Both the position numbers and the translations under genes were made by a program. Source: RH-AL1 sp965198485 (GTDB lineage Bacteria > Pseudomonadota > Alphaproteobacteria > Rhizobiales > Beijerinckiaceae). Taken from it: a stretch of 64,000 nt of DNA. Of this stretch, positions 41,147 through 50,118 are shown piece by piece. The stretch covers positions 3,410,001 to 3,474,000 of the forward strand of contig CBDAPQ010000005.1 in the NCBI GenBank assembly GCA_965198485.1. The letters are read 5' to 3'. The notes under the pieces were generated by a model, which was given only the letters and a program-made list of their open reading frames with translations, had not been told where the DNA came from and searched no databases. Numbering within the stretch: the first letter of the stretch is position 1; every line of letters begins with the position of its first letter.

Positions 41147-41593
41147 TCAGGCCATGAGCGGTCGGTCCGAGCCCCACATCTTTTCGAGGTTGTAGAATTG
41201 TCGTACTTCCGGGCGGAACACGTGCACGATGATGTCGCCGGTATCGATCAGCACCCAATCGCCGCCAGAAAGGCCCTCGATGCGAGGCACGCCCTTCATG
41301 CCTTCCTTGAGCGCCTTGAGCACGCGATCGGCGATGGAGGCAACGTGGACGCTGGAGCGCCCCGTCGTGATGATCATCGCGTCCGCGAAGGACGTCTTTC
41401 CGGCGAGGTCGATCAGGAGCGAGTCTTCGGCTTTCGCATCGTCGAGACTGTCCATCACGATGCGCACGAGCTTGCCGCTGTCGAACTCGTCGGCCGAGAG
41501 CGGGTGAAGCTGCCGTGGAGCGGCTTCGGCGAAACCCTGATTGATCAGTGCGTCATCCTCAAGAGGACCCGATCGGACGGACCGGAACTTCAT
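41147..41593 (-). CDS. rsfS: Ribosomal silencing factor RsfS
   Basis: RsfS (148 aa) binds L14 on the 50S subunit and blocks subunit joining in starvation. The family core is LVRIVMDSLDDAKAEDSLLI, DLAGKTSFADAMIITTGRSS, and GLSGGDWVLIDTGDIIVHVF with FRPEVRQFYNLEKMWG at the end. The first 40 residues are an extension; a shorter start is possible. The usual upstream nadD and proA genes are absent here, and glgP lies divergent. Confidence 0.92.
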   Translation of the reverse strand: MKFRSVRSGPLEDDALINQGFAEAAPRQLHPLSADEFDSGKLVRIVMDSLDDAKAEDSLLIDLAGKTSFADAMIITTGRSSVHVASIADRVLKALKEGMKGVPRIEGLSGGDWVLIDTGDIIVHVFRPEVRQFYNLEKMWGSDRPLMA

Positions 41594-41801
41594 CTAAGAT
41601 GGCTTAATACGACCCGTTTATCAATCGTCCGTGCGACATGCCGCAACAACGGGGCCTTCAAGAGCGCAAGATCGCGCCGGGCTGTTGCCGTGCCGGCGCG
41701 CATGTTAGCTTCGACCAACAAAAGACCGACTCATCTTAAAGCTGCGCCTCGTTGCGGGCAGCCGATTCCGGATGAGCGGCTGCGATGAAGGACATGACTC
41801 G

Positions 41802-44294
41802 ATGCCTCAAGCCGCCGCCTTCATGGAGAAACCCGATCAAGCCAGGACATCGCGTGCGGCGGGCAAGGAGAGCGAGGAGCTCCGCGAGGCCATACTTGCC
41901 AAGCTGATCTACAACGTCGGCAAGGACCTGAAAACGGCATCGTCGCGCGATTGGTTCGTGGCCTTGGCATTGGCGGTGCGCGATCGCATCGTCGACCGCT
42001 GGATGAGTGCGACGCGACGCTCGCACCAGGCTCATACCAAGCAGGTCTACTATCTTTCCGTCGAGTTCCTGATCGGCCGCTTGCTCATGGACGGGTTGAC
42101 CAACCTGGGCCTGACCGAGCCCGCCCGCGACGCTCTGGCGGCGCTCGGAGTCGATCTCGCCGACATCCGCGCGCAGGAGCCGGACGCAGCGCTCGGCAAC
42201 GGCGGCCTGGGCCGCCTCGCCGCCTGCTTCATGGACTCCATGGCCTCCGTCGGCCTGCCCGCCTACGGCTACGGCATCCGCTACGAGCATGGGCTCTTCC
42301 GCCAGATGATCTCGGACGGCTGGCAGCATGAGGCGCCGGAGGACTGGCTGGCTTACGGTAATCCTTGGGAGTTCGAGCGGCCCGAAGTGGTCTACCCGAT
42401 CGGCTTCGGCGGCTTCGTCGAGCAGGTCGGCGGCGAGTCCGAAGCCATGCCGCTGAAGAACGTCTGGCACCCGTCCGAGATCGTCAACGCGGTAGCCTAT
42501 GACACGCCCATCATCGGATGGCGGGGCAAGCACGCCAACACGCTGCGGCTCTGGTCAGCGCGGGCGGTGGACCAGATCGACCTGACCGGCTTCAATCGCG
42601 GCGACCACGTCGGATCCTTCGCCGCCCGCGCCCATGCCGAATCGATCTCGCGCGTGCTCTACCCGTCAGACGAGACGCCGGCAGGACAGGCGCTGCGCCT
42701 GCGTCAGGAGTACTTCTTCACTTCGGCTTCGCTACAAGACCTGATCCGCCGGCACCTGACGCAAGACGAGTCGATCAGATCTCTCGCAGACTGCGCGGCG
42801 ATCCACATGAACGACACCCACCCGGCGATCGCGGTGGCCGAATTGATGCGTCTGCTTGTCGACGAACACGGACTGGCGTGGAACGAGGCCTGGACGATCA
42901 CCCAGGGCACGCTGAACTATACCAATCACACGCTGCTTCCCGAGGCGCTCGAGGCCTGGCCGCTGCACCTCATGAACGACCTGCTGCCGCGGCACATGCA
43001 GATCATCTTCCTCATCAACCACAAGCACTTGAAACGTGTGCCCGAGGCCATGCGCTCCGATCCCGCAAAGCTCGCGTCCGTCTCGCTGATCGAGGAGGGC
43101 GAGGGCAAGCGCGTCCGCATGGGACATCTCGCCTTCATCGGATCGTCGCACATCAACGGCGTCTCGGCGCTTCATACCGACCTGATGAAGCAGACGATCT
43201 TCGCAGATCTTGCCGCGATTTATCCGAACCGCATTGTCAACAAGACCAACGGGATCACCTTCCGGCGTTGGCTCATGGAAGCCAATCCGGGCCTGACATC
43301 CCTCCTCGTCGACACAATCGGGCCACAGGTGCTCGACGACCCGATGCACCTCAGGGACCTGGCGGCCTACGCGGGCGACACGGCCTTCGACGAAAAGATG
43401 GCGCGTGTGCGTCGGCGCAACAAGCAAGCGCTGGCCGCAGTCATCGAGGACAGGTTGGGCGTCACGGTCTCGCCGGATGCGCTCTTCGACGTCCAGATCA
43501 AGCGCATTCACGAGTACAAGCGCCAGTTGCTCAACGTCCTCTCGACCGCTGCGCTCTACCGCGAGATCAAGCTCAATCCTGGCGGCCACTATGCTCCTCG
43601 AGTAAAGATATTCGCCGGCAAAGCGGCGGCGAGCTACCACCGCGCCAAACTGATCATCAAGCTCACCAACGACGTTGCGAAGGTCGTCAACAACGACACC
43701 GATATCGGTGACCGGCTCAAGGTTGCCTTCCTGCCGAACTACAACGTGTCGCTGGCCGAGGTTATTATTCCCGCGGCCGATCTCAGCGAACAGATCTCCA
43801 CTGCCGGCATGGAGGCGTCGGGCACCGGCAACATGAAGATGGCGCTCAACGGCGCGTTAACCATCGGCACAATGGACGGCGCCAACATCGAAATCTCGGA
43901 CGCGGTAGGCCTCGACAACATCTTCATCTTCGGCATGACCACACCGGAGGTCGAGCTGCGAAGAGCCGAAGGCTTCCGCGGCCGCGACGCGCTCATCAAC
44001 TCCTACCGGTTGAAGGACGTGCTCGATGCGATCCACGACGGCCTGTTCTCACCCGACGAACCTTCACGCTACCATTCCCTAGTGGATGCGGTGCTCGGCT
44101 ACGATACCTTCATGGTGGCCGCCGACTTCGAAGCCTACGTGCGCCGCCAGCGCGACGTGGATGCTCGATGGTTCGACCAGAAAGCTTGGTCGATCGCGCG
44201 CATCGCCAACATTTCCCAGATGGGCTGGTTCACGTCCGATCGGACGATCCGCGAGTACGCGGATGAGATCTGGCACGTGCCACTACTGGCTTGA
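41802..44294 (+). CDS. glgP: Glycogen phosphorylase
   Basis: GlgP (830 aa) releases glucose 1-phosphate from alpha-1,4-glucan. Family blocks are QVYYLSVEFLIGRLLMDGL, GNGGLGRLAACFMDSMASVG, GYGIRYEHGLFRQMI, VNKTNGITFRRWLMEANPGL, and the pyridoxal phosphate Lys region SGTGNMKMALNGALTIGTMD. Length is normal for the GT35 family. ATG 41802 is chosen because AAGGA lies 9 bp upstream; ATG 41772 lacks a site. No other glg genes are nearby. It converges with the DUF892 gene. Confidence 0.95.
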   Translation: MPQAAAFMEKPDQARTSRAAGKESEELREAILAKLIYNVGKDLKTASSRDWFVALALAVRDRIVDRWMSATRRSHQAHTKQVYYLSVEFLIGRLLMDGLTNLGLTEPARDALAALGVDLADIRAQEPDAALGNGGLGRLAACFMDSMASVGLPAYGYGIRYEHGLFRQMISDGWQHEAPEDWLAYGNPWEFERPEVVYPIGFGGFVEQVGGESEAMPLKNVWHPSEIVNAVAYDTPIIGWRGKHANTLRLWSARAVDQIDLTGFNRGDHVGSFAARAHAESISRVLYPSDETPAGQALRLRQEYFFTSASLQDLIRRHLTQDESIRSLADCAAIHMNDTHPAIAVAELMRLLVDEHGLAWNEAWTITQGTLNYTNHTLLPEALEAWPLHLMNDLLPRHMQIIFLINHKHLKRVPEAMRSDPAKLASVSLIEEGEGKRVRMGHLAFIGSSHINGVSALHTDLMKQTIFADLAAIYPNRIVNKTNGITFRRWLMEANPGLTSLLVDTIGPQVLDDPMHLRDLAAYAGDTAFDEKMARVRRRNKQALAAVIEDRLGVTVSPDALFDVQIKRIHEYKRQLLNVLSTAALYREIKLNPGGHYAPRVKIFAGKAAASYHRAKLIIKLTNDVAKVVNNDTDIGDRLKVAFLPNYNVSLAEVIIPAADLSEQISTAGMEASGTGNMKMALNGALTIGTMDGANIEISDAVGLDNIFIFGMTTPEVELRRAEGFRGRDALINSYRLKDVLDAIHDGLFSPDEPSRYHSLVDAVLGYDTFMVAADFEAYVRRQRDVDARWFDQKAWSIARIANISQMGWFTSDRTIREYADEIWHVPLLA

Positions 44295-44307
44295 TCAAGT
44301 GCCGTCG

Positions 44308-44336
44308 CCGGCATGGGATTGAGACCCGTGCCGGCG
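44308..44336. terminator. Hairpin between glgP and the DUF892 gene
   Basis: An 11-bp stem (44308-44318 with 44326-44336, one G-T wobble) closes a 7-nt loop in the 63-bp space between convergent stops. No T-run follows, so it may act as a bidirectional hairpin rather than a classical intrinsic terminator. Confidence 0.45.
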
Positions 44337-44357
44337 TGCAGCATAGCTAGATTGGGG

Positions 44358-44852
44358 TTAGGCAGCCTGCTTCTGCAGGGTTTCGCTGAGGTGTGTGGCG
44401 ACCTCGTCGGCGTTGTAAATGTCCGAAACCAGCGCCTTCAGCTTCTTCTCGTCTTCCGGCATGCCGAGCGCCTTGGCATAGGCGGCAGCAGATCCGAATC
44501 CGGCGATGCCGTAGTGCGACATGCGCTGATACTGGGCAATCATCTCGATGTCCTGCAGCGGACCCTTGGTTGGCGCCTCCTTGATGCCGTGCTTCAGCGC
44601 TTCGGTGACGAGACCTTCCATGCCCTTGCAATGATCGGGCTTCACGTTGCCGCCGGCGCCCTCGATCAGGCTCTTGAGGGTTCCGGTATGCTTGGCGATC
44701 CCCTCGACCGACTTGTGCAGAAGCTTCTTCAGCTTCTCGTCATGCGCGTGCTCGCTCAACTCCTTGACGGCGCGAGACATCTGGTCATTGGCCGACCAAA
44801 GGTCCTTCATCTCCTCCAGGTAGACTTCCTTAAGGCTTTCGGGATTGGACAT
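44358..44852 (-). CDS. Ferritin-like DUF892 (YciF-type) protein
   Basis: The 164-aa product is a DUF892/YciF-like four-helix bundle: SLKEVYLEEMKDLWSANDQM opens the domain, with conserved Glu/His pairs in VEGIAKHTGTLKSLIE and IEMIAQYQRMSHYGIAGFG. YciF-type proteins resemble ferritins or rubrerythrins and are often stress-induced; iron binding is plausible from the Glu and His but not shown. ATG 44852 follows AAGGAAT. Confidence 0.87.
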   Translation of the reverse strand: MSNPESLKEVYLEEMKDLWSANDQMSRAVKELSEHAHDEKLKKLLHKSVEGIAKHTGTLKSLIEGAGGNVKPDHCKGMEGLVTEALKHGIKEAPTKGPLQDIEMIAQYQRMSHYGIAGFGSAAAYAKALGMPEDEKKLKALVSDIYNADEVATHLSETLQKQAA

Positions 44853-44965
44853 AACGATTCCTTCCATTCGGCACGGCGACCCGACGAGTCGCCGGGTGGC
44901 AGACGAACGGAATTGTGCCAAGGCTGTTCCCGCGGTCGCATGTCGCTTTCAGCCTGCGGCGGCGG

Positions 44966-45427
44966 CTAGCCCGTGGAACCGAAGCCGCCTTCTGCGCGGG
45001 CGGTCGCATCGAGATCTGGAGCCGGCACGAAGACGGCGCGGGTGACGGGCGCGATCACGAGCTGGGCGATGCGTAGGCCGCGATCGATTGTGAAGGGCAC
45101 CTGACCCAGATTGACCAGCAACACCTGCACCTCGCCGCGGTAATCCGCGTCGATCGTGCCGGGCGCGTTGAGAACAGTGACGCCGTGCTTGAGGGCCAGG
45201 CCGGAGCGCGGGCGCACCTGCGCCTCGCAGCCGGGCTGCAGCGCCAGAGCCAAGCCGGTCGGCACGAGCGAGCGAGCGCCGGGCTGGAGCACCAGCGGCG
45301 CCCCCATCGGCACCGCTGCGGCGAGATCGCAGCCGGCGGCGAGCTCGGACGCGTAATGAGGCAACGGCAGACCTTCGCCGTGCGGCAGCACCTTCACTAA
45401 GACGGGCGATACAGCCGCCGGGCTCAT
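44966..45427 (-). CDS. dut: dUTP diphosphatase
   Basis: Dut (153 aa) hydrolyses dUTP to dUMP, limiting uracil incorporation and feeding dTMP synthesis. The five motifs are visible: ASELAAGCDLAAA (I), RPRSGLALKHGVTVLNAPG (II and start of III), GTIDADYRGEVQVLLVNLG (III), RGLRIAQLVIAPV (IV), and the C-terminal ARAEGGFGSTG (V) that closes the trimer site. ATG 45425-45427 overlaps the coaBC stop (ATGA), so the two are coupled. Confidence 0.95.
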   Translation of the reverse strand: MSPAAVSPVLVKVLPHGEGLPLPHYASELAAGCDLAAAVPMGAPLVLQPGARSLVPTGLALALQPGCEAQVRPRSGLALKHGVTVLNAPGTIDADYRGEVQVLLVNLGQVPFTIDRGLRIAQLVIAPVTRAVFVPAPDLDATARAEGGFGSTG

Positions 45428-46674
45428 CGCGCGAGCCGTTCCGCGATATGGAGGACGAGCCGCGCCGCCACCTCGTCTTTGGTGAGGCGCGGCCATGCGG
45501 CGCTGGTGTCGCGCTCGACCACGGTCACCACATTATAGTCGCCTCCGAAGGTGCCGGACGTCGGCCCGACGTCGTTCAGCACGATCATGTCGCAGCCCTT
45601 GCTCTCGAGCTTGCGACGGGCATTGCCGACGAAGTCGTCCGTCTCGGCAGCGAAGCCCACCACCAGCGTCGGCCTTCCTTTTGCACGGTTCGCCACCCCG
45701 GCGAGGATGTCCGGATTGACGATCAGCTCCAGCGCCGGCGGCGCGCCCGCGCCTTTCTTCAGCTTTGCCGCGGCTTGGGCCGTCACCCGCCAGTCGGCGA
45801 CGGCGGCGGCAGCGACAAAGACATCGGCCGGCAACGCCGCTTCCACCGCGGCCTGCATGGCGGCGGCAGTCTCGACGCGCACGGTGGCGATTCCGGGCGG
45901 GTCCGGCAGCGCCACCGGCCCGCTGACCAGCACGACATCGGCGCCGGCGGCGGCGGCGGCGCGGGCGATGGCGTGACCCTGCTTGCCCGACGAGCGGTTG
46001 GCGATGTAGCGGACGGGATCGATCGGCTCGTGTGTCGGGCCGGAGGTCACCACCACGCGACGCCCGGCTAGCGCACCGCTTGGCTCCGCCAGGATCGACG
46101 AATCGCCGCTAGGCAGGGGAAGCCGAGCCTCGTGGAGCAGCGCAACCTCGATCGCGGCGGCGATCGCGAGCGGCTCGCTCATCCGCCCCGGCCCGTATTC
46201 GCCGCAGGCCATAGCGCCGTCCTCGGGGCCGCAAAACAGAACGCCGTCGGCCTTGAGCAGCGCGACATTGCGTTGCGTCGCTGGGTGCAGCCACATCCGC
46301 AGGTTCATCGCCGGCGCCACAAGGGTGCGCTTGTCGGTGGCGAGCAGCAGGGTGGAGGCGAGGTCGTCGGCGACACCGCCGGCCATCTTGGCGAGCAGGT
46401 TGGCGGTGGCCGGCGCCACGACCACGAGGTCGGCCTCGCGCGACAGTTCGATATGACCCATCTCGGCCTCGTCGGTGAGCGAGAACAGCGCCTCGTGCAC
46501 CTTATGGCCGGCGAGGCTCGCCAGTGACAACGGCGTCACGAAATGCGCCGCGCCGGCGGTCATCACCGGCCGCACGGAGGCGCCGCGCTCGCGCAGCCGG
46601 CGAACGAGATCGAGTGCTTTGAAGGCAGCGATGCCGCCGCCGACGACGAGAAGGATGCGTTTCTGATCGAGCAC
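45424..46674 (-). CDS. coaBC: Bifunctional phosphopantothenoylcysteine decarboxylase/synthetase
   Basis: CoaBC (416 aa) condenses phosphopantothenate with cysteine and decarboxylates the product, two steps of coenzyme A synthesis. The N-terminal flavoprotein domain starts RILLVVGGGIAAFKALDLVR and contains the CoaC segment VVAPATANLLAKMAGGVADD and PAMNLRMW. The CoaB domain has VVTSGPTHEPIDPVRYIANR and the NDVGPTSGTFGGDYN region. The start is GTG 46672-46674. The coaBC-dut order is widely conserved. Confidence 0.95.
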   Translation of the reverse strand: MLDQKRILLVVGGGIAAFKALDLVRRLRERGASVRPVMTAGAAHFVTPLSLASLAGHKVHEALFSLTDEAEMGHIELSREADLVVVAPATANLLAKMAGGVADDLASTLLLATDKRTLVAPAMNLRMWLHPATQRNVALLKADGVLFCGPEDGAMACGEYGPGRMSEPLAIAAAIEVALLHEARLPLPSGDSSILAEPSGALAGRRVVVTSGPTHEPIDPVRYIANRSSGKQGHAIARAAAAAGADVVLVSGPVALPDPPGIATVRVETAAAMQAAVEAALPADVFVAAAAVADWRVTAQAAAKLKKGAGAPPALELIVNPDILAGVANRAKGRPTLVVGFAAETDDFVGNARRKLESKGCDMIVLNDVGPTSGTFGGDYNVVTVVERDTSAAWPRLTKDEVAARLVLHIAERLAR

Positions 46675-46796
46675 GGCGGAGCTCCGAGGCCGGCTGTCTT
46701 AGCCTTTCGCCCCGATGCGGGCTACTCTGGCCGCGCCCTGTAACTGGTGAGGAGCGGCGCGCGAAGGATCGGTGATTGGCCGGGGAGAAATTTCCA

Positions 46797-47468
46797 ATGA
46801 ACAAGCTTCTTTTGCTCGGCGCCACCCTGGCCCTCTGCGTTCCGGCGGCCGTCGCGACCGCGCGCCCGGTGGTGGTCGAGCTCTTCACCTCCGAGGGCTG
46901 CTCGTCCTGCCCGCCCGCCGATCGCTTCCTCACCGAGCTGTCAGGCCGCGCCGACGTGCTGCCGCTGGCCTTCCACGTCACCTACTGGAACTCGCTGGGC
47001 TGGCGCGATCCCTATAGCTTCGAGGGGGCCACCGCGCGCCAGGCCAACTACGCCGCGCATCTGGGCGGAGGCTCATACACGCCCGAGATGGTGGTGGACG
47101 GGCGTCGCGGGCTGGTCGGCTCCGAGCGCGGCGAGGCGGTCGCCGCGATCGCCGCATCGCACGGCAACGGCGGCGTGCCGGTGAGGCTCGGGCGCTCCGG
47201 CGGGTCCGTGTCGGTCTCCGTCGGAGCCGGCGCCGGCCACGGACGCATTCTTCTGATCGGCTTCGATCCGCGCCACGAGACGCAGGTCGGTCGCGGCGAA
47301 AATGCCGGTCACACGCTAACGGAATCCAACATCGTTCGCTCGATGAAGGTGATCGGTAACTACGACGGCGCGGCAGTCTCGGTCAGCGCCCCTCTTGGGT
47401 TTGGTGCCGATGCCGCCGTTCTCGTACAAGGCACCGATGGCCGCATCCTCGGCGCCGCGCGGCTCTGA
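46797..47468 (+). CDS. DUF1223 exported thioredoxin-like protein
   Basis: The 223-aa product has a signal peptide (NKLLLLGATLALCVPAAVAT) and a DUF1223 thioredoxin-like fold with the redox motif VELFTSEGCSSCPPADRFL (CxxC) and YWNSLGWRDPYS, the family hallmark. The following GGGSYTPEMVVDGRRGLVGS is the cis-Pro-bearing region. It probably acts in periplasmic redox or disulfide chemistry; substrate unknown. ATG 46797 has GGGGAGA upstream. It converges with fliQ. Confidence 0.85.
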   Translation: MNKLLLLGATLALCVPAAVATARPVVVELFTSEGCSSCPPADRFLTELSGRADVLPLAFHVTYWNSLGWRDPYSFEGATARQANYAAHLGGGSYTPEMVVDGRRGLVGSERGEAVAAIAASHGNGGVPVRLGRSGGSVSVSVGAGAGHGRILLIGFDPRHETQVGRGENAGHTLTESNIVRSMKVIGNYDGAAVSVSAPLGFGADAAVLVQGTDGRILGAARL

Positions 47469-47475
47469 GATCGGC

Positions 47476-47742
47476 TCAGAACCCCTTCTCGATGCGTGCG
47501 TAGACCTCGCTGGTAAACGTGAAGATCTGGGCGCCGATGAAGGACGCCGTCAAGGCCATGACCAGCAGCACGGCGACGATCTTCGGCACGAAGGTGAGCG
47601 TCATCTCCTGGATCTGGGTCAGCGCCTGGAACAGAGCCACCACCAGACCAACGGCCATGGCGACGGCGACGGCGGGACCCGCGGCGGCCATGACCGTCCA
47701 GATCGCGTGCTGGACGATCTCGAGCGCGTCAGCCTCGTTCAT
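47476..47742 (-). CDS. fliQ: Flagellar export gate protein FliQ
   Basis: FliQ (88 aa) has two membrane helices and forms part of the flagellar type III export gate with FliP, FliR and FlhB. The family motifs are VAMAVGLVVALFQALTQIQE and MTLTFVPKIVAVLLVMALT. Its ATG overlaps the flgD stop by one base (TGATG). In related rhizobia flhA follows; here the flagellar block ends and a convergent DUF1223 gene intervenes. Confidence 0.94.
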   Translation of the reverse strand: MNEADALEIVQHAIWTVMAAAGPAVAVAMAVGLVVALFQALTQIQEMTLTFVPKIVAVLLVMALTASFIGAQIFTFTSEVYARIEKGF

Positions 47743-48185
47743 CAGCTGACCGTCACGCCGCTGCCGAGCACCAGCGTCTGGCCGCCGGCGAGAGTTGCCG
47801 TGCCGGTACCATCCGTCCCGATCGCGACCGATTGCACCACACCGCTGGTCTTGCCGTCGGACGAGGTCACGGTGCGCCCCACCGTGGTCTCGGCCTGCGA
47901 CAGCGCGCTCGAGGTGAGCAGCGTATCGAGCTTGGTGTTCGTCTGCACGGTCTGGCCCACCGCCGAGAACGACGCGAGCTGGCTCATGTATTGGGTCGGA
48001 TCCGTCGGGCTCGTCGGATCCTGGTTCTGCAGCTCGGCGACGAGCAGCTTGAGGAAGCTGTTGTAGTCGACCGTCGCGGATGCCGCCGCCGCGCTCGAAG
48101 AGGACGCAGTGGAGCTTGTGGTGGACAATGGATTGGCGGCGGCGACGCTGGTGGTTCCGGTAGCCGTCGTGCTGGTCACTTGCAT
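47742..48185 (-). CDS. flgD: Flagellar hook capping protein FlgD
   Basis: FlgD (147 aa) caps the growing hook during FlgE assembly. It has a low-complexity Ser/Thr/Ala N-terminus and the FlgD core TVDYNSFLKLLVAELQNQDP, then TQYMSQLASFSAVGQTVQTN. The C-terminal Fn3/Tudor-like part of enterobacterial FlgD is reduced to a short VGRTVTSSDG segment, as is common in Rhizobiales. The start is ATG 48183-48185; a longer frame to 48506 overlaps flbT and is rejected. Confidence 0.92.
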   Translation of the reverse strand: MQVTSTTATGTTSVAAANPLSTTSSTASSSSAAAASATVDYNSFLKLLVAELQNQDPTSPTDPTQYMSQLASFSAVGQTVQTNTKLDTLLTSSALSQAETTVGRTVTSSDGKTSGVVQSVAIGTDGTGTATLAGGQTLVLGSGVTVS

Positions 48186-48241
48186 GTTGCCGTTTCCGGA
48201 GACTCGCGCGCGGAGCTCGCGCGCGCCTTCCCGAAGACTAG

Positions 48242-48691
48242 TCAGGCCGCCTTTTGCGAGGCTGACGTCGGCGATGCCGCATTGATCATGGCCGGCGGCA
48301 GCGCGGCCGGCGACCGGCCAAGCAGCGCGTCGTCGAGCACGAACGCACCTCGCAGCCCCTTCAAAGCGTCGAAGAAGCGGTCCTTGGCGACCTGGTTGGC
48401 GCAGACCGCGAGTACGTCGTGGGCGCGGGGGTCGTCGTAGGCGGCCCTCATCGCCTCGAGGCTGGTCGCGAACAAACGGCGCGCCTGCCCCGCATCCTGC
48501 GGACACATCAGCATCATCTGGACGATAAAATAGAGCTGGCGCAACGGCGTCGTCGCCTTGTCCGGGCTCATGACGTGAGCTTCCAGGAGAAACGCCGCGT
48601 CATTCAGGAGCTCAAGCGAGACCTTGCGGTCGGCGCGAAGAACGGCACCATTGAGGTAAAGCTTCTCACCGGTACGCAGGTTGATGTGCAT
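48242..48691 (-). CDS. flbT: Flagellin synthesis repressor FlbT
   Basis: FlbT (149 aa) binds flagellin mRNA leaders and adjusts their translation in alphaproteobacteria, working with FlaF. Diagnostic regions are MHINLRTGEKLYLNGAVLRA, LLEAHVMSPDKATTPLRQLY, and FIVQMMLMCPQDAGQARRLF. It lies 8 bp after flaF on the same strand, the canonical pairing. Length is normal. Confidence 0.93.
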   Translation of the reverse strand: MHINLRTGEKLYLNGAVLRADRKVSLELLNDAAFLLEAHVMSPDKATTPLRQLYFIVQMMLMCPQDAGQARRLFATSLEAMRAAYDDPRAHDVLAVCANQVAKDRFFDALKGLRGAFVLDDALLGRSPAALPPAMINAASPTSASQKAA

Positions 48692-48699
48692 TTGTGACC

Positions 48700-49047
48700 T
48701 CAGCGAAGCCCGTCGCGGACGAAGGTGCAGATCTCGGCGATGCCTGCGAAATTGGTCGCCCGCCCGCGCCGGACCGACTCGACCTCTTTCAGGATCCAGA
48801 TGCCGATCGAAATCAGCTTGGCGCGAAGTTCCAGCGGCAGGACGTTGGCGTCATCGGCCAATTCGATCAGGAAGGTCTGCCAGAGCTGAACGGTCCAGTG
48901 CAGGGCCTCTACGCTCTCGCGCGACTGCGGCGCCGCCTTTTCCGCCTTGCCGAGAAGGAACACGCAGCGATCGAGCGCCTGATATTCCACGCGCCGCGCC
49001 GAGGCCTGATCGTCTTCGAGGGCTTCGTCGTAACTTGCCTGATACAT
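48700..49047 (-). CDS. flaF: Flagellar biosynthesis regulator FlaF
   Basis: FlaF (115 aa) promotes flagellin translation and secretion as the counterpart to FlbT. It begins MYQASYDEALEDDQASARRV and contains ALHWTVQLWQTFLIELADD and LPLELRAKLISIGIWILKEV, typical of the family. A GTG at 49059 overlapping the flgL stop could start a form four residues longer. It sits between flgL and flbT. Confidence 0.92.
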   Translation of the reverse strand: MYQASYDEALEDDQASARRVEYQALDRCVFLLGKAEKAAPQSRESVEALHWTVQLWQTFLIELADDANVLPLELRAKLISIGIWILKEVESVRRGRATNFAGIAEICTFVRDGLR

Positions 49048-49055
49048 GCGTGGTC

Positions 49056-50099
49056 TCACGTGGTGATGTAGTTGGTGAGGCTGAGGGATTGCAGTCGCGA
49101 GGTCAGCTCGTAGGAGGCCTGGAGCTGATTCTGCAGGGCCGTCACGCGGGTCGAGAGCGCAAGCGGGTCGACACTCTCCATGTCGGAGATCTGGTTCGTG
49201 AGAACCGTCGTCTGCGCGCTCAGCCCGGTATCGGCTGAGGTCATCGCCGCCTGGCTGATGCCGACGCCGGTTTGCACGTCGTTGAGCGCGGCAAGGCCCG
49301 AGTTGACGAGTGTCGTGGCCTTGCTGACCACCGCCGCCTTGGCGTCCGCACTCATGTTGGACCCGGTGAACTCGCCAAGCATCGTATAGGCTTCGGCGAT
49401 CTGGCGGAACGCCGTGGCGTTGGCACTGACGGAGGTGGTCACGCTCTGCGACGGGGCGATTTTGCTCGAAATCGTGGTGTCAGAGGCTTGAGACCAGTTC
49501 GCCGACCAGTTCGCGGCGCTGAACTGGCTGTCAAACGATCCGTTGAGGAAGCTCGTCATGTCGCTTCCGCTGATCGTGGCGGCGTTGGCGCTCGTTTGAG
49601 AAAATCCGAAGGCCGCGCTGAAGGCGGCGTCGACGGATTGTTTGGCATCCGACGTCATGTTGTAAGTCGTAGCCGGCGGAACGCCGCTGTTGATCCCGCC
49701 GAAGGCGTACTGCCCATCGACGGACGTGTTCAAACCTGCGAGCAGCGCCTGCAGGCTGCTTTGGCCGGTCGCTTGGAGCGCGTCGGTCGAACCCCCCGTT
49801 GAAGAAGCCGTCACCAACGAGGCGGAGATCGCCTGCGCGGCTGAGACCATCGACGTCAGCGTCGTGGCGGTCGTGTCGAGGCGCGTCGAGGCGATGCCGT
49901 TCGTGGCCGTGTAGCCCTGGAGCCCATCGATCTCGTTCTTGATCGAGACCGACTTGCCCGCCTCCGCACCAAGGAAGACGCCGAGATCGCTTTGCGTGCC
50001 GCTGGCGATTTCCGTCTGCGCCTGCGCCAAGCCGGCTTGGGCCTGGAGCACGGACTGGCGAATGGACGCCTGTATCGATGGCGAGGAGATGTAGGTCAT
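49056..50099 (-). CDS. flgL: Flagellar hook-associated protein FlgL
   Basis: FlgL (HAP3, 347 aa) joins hook and filament. The flagellin-like N-terminal helices (SPSIQASIRQSVLQAQAGLA, then QAQTEIASGTQSDLGVFLGA) and C-terminal helix (ALSTRVTALQNQLQASYELT) are recognisable, with a variable Ser/Thr-rich middle. It follows flgK by 19 bp and ends next to flaF, as in the rhizobial flagellar cluster. Confidence 0.9.
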   Translation of the reverse strand: MTYISSPSIQASIRQSVLQAQAGLAQAQTEIASGTQSDLGVFLGAEAGKSVSIKNEIDGLQGYTATNGIASTRLDTTATTLTSMVSAAQAISASLVTASSTGGSTDALQATGQSSLQALLAGLNTSVDGQYAFGGINSGVPPATTYNMTSDAKQSVDAAFSAAFGFSQTSANAATISGSDMTSFLNGSFDSQFSAANWSANWSQASDTTISSKIAPSQSVTTSVSANATAFRQIAEAYTMLGEFTGSNMSADAKAAVVSKATTLVNSGLAALNDVQTGVGISQAAMTSADTGLSAQTTVLTNQISDMESVDPLALSTRVTALQNQLQASYELTSRLQSLSLTNYITT

Positions 50100-50118
50100 G
50101 GCGCTGGCGCGACGATCA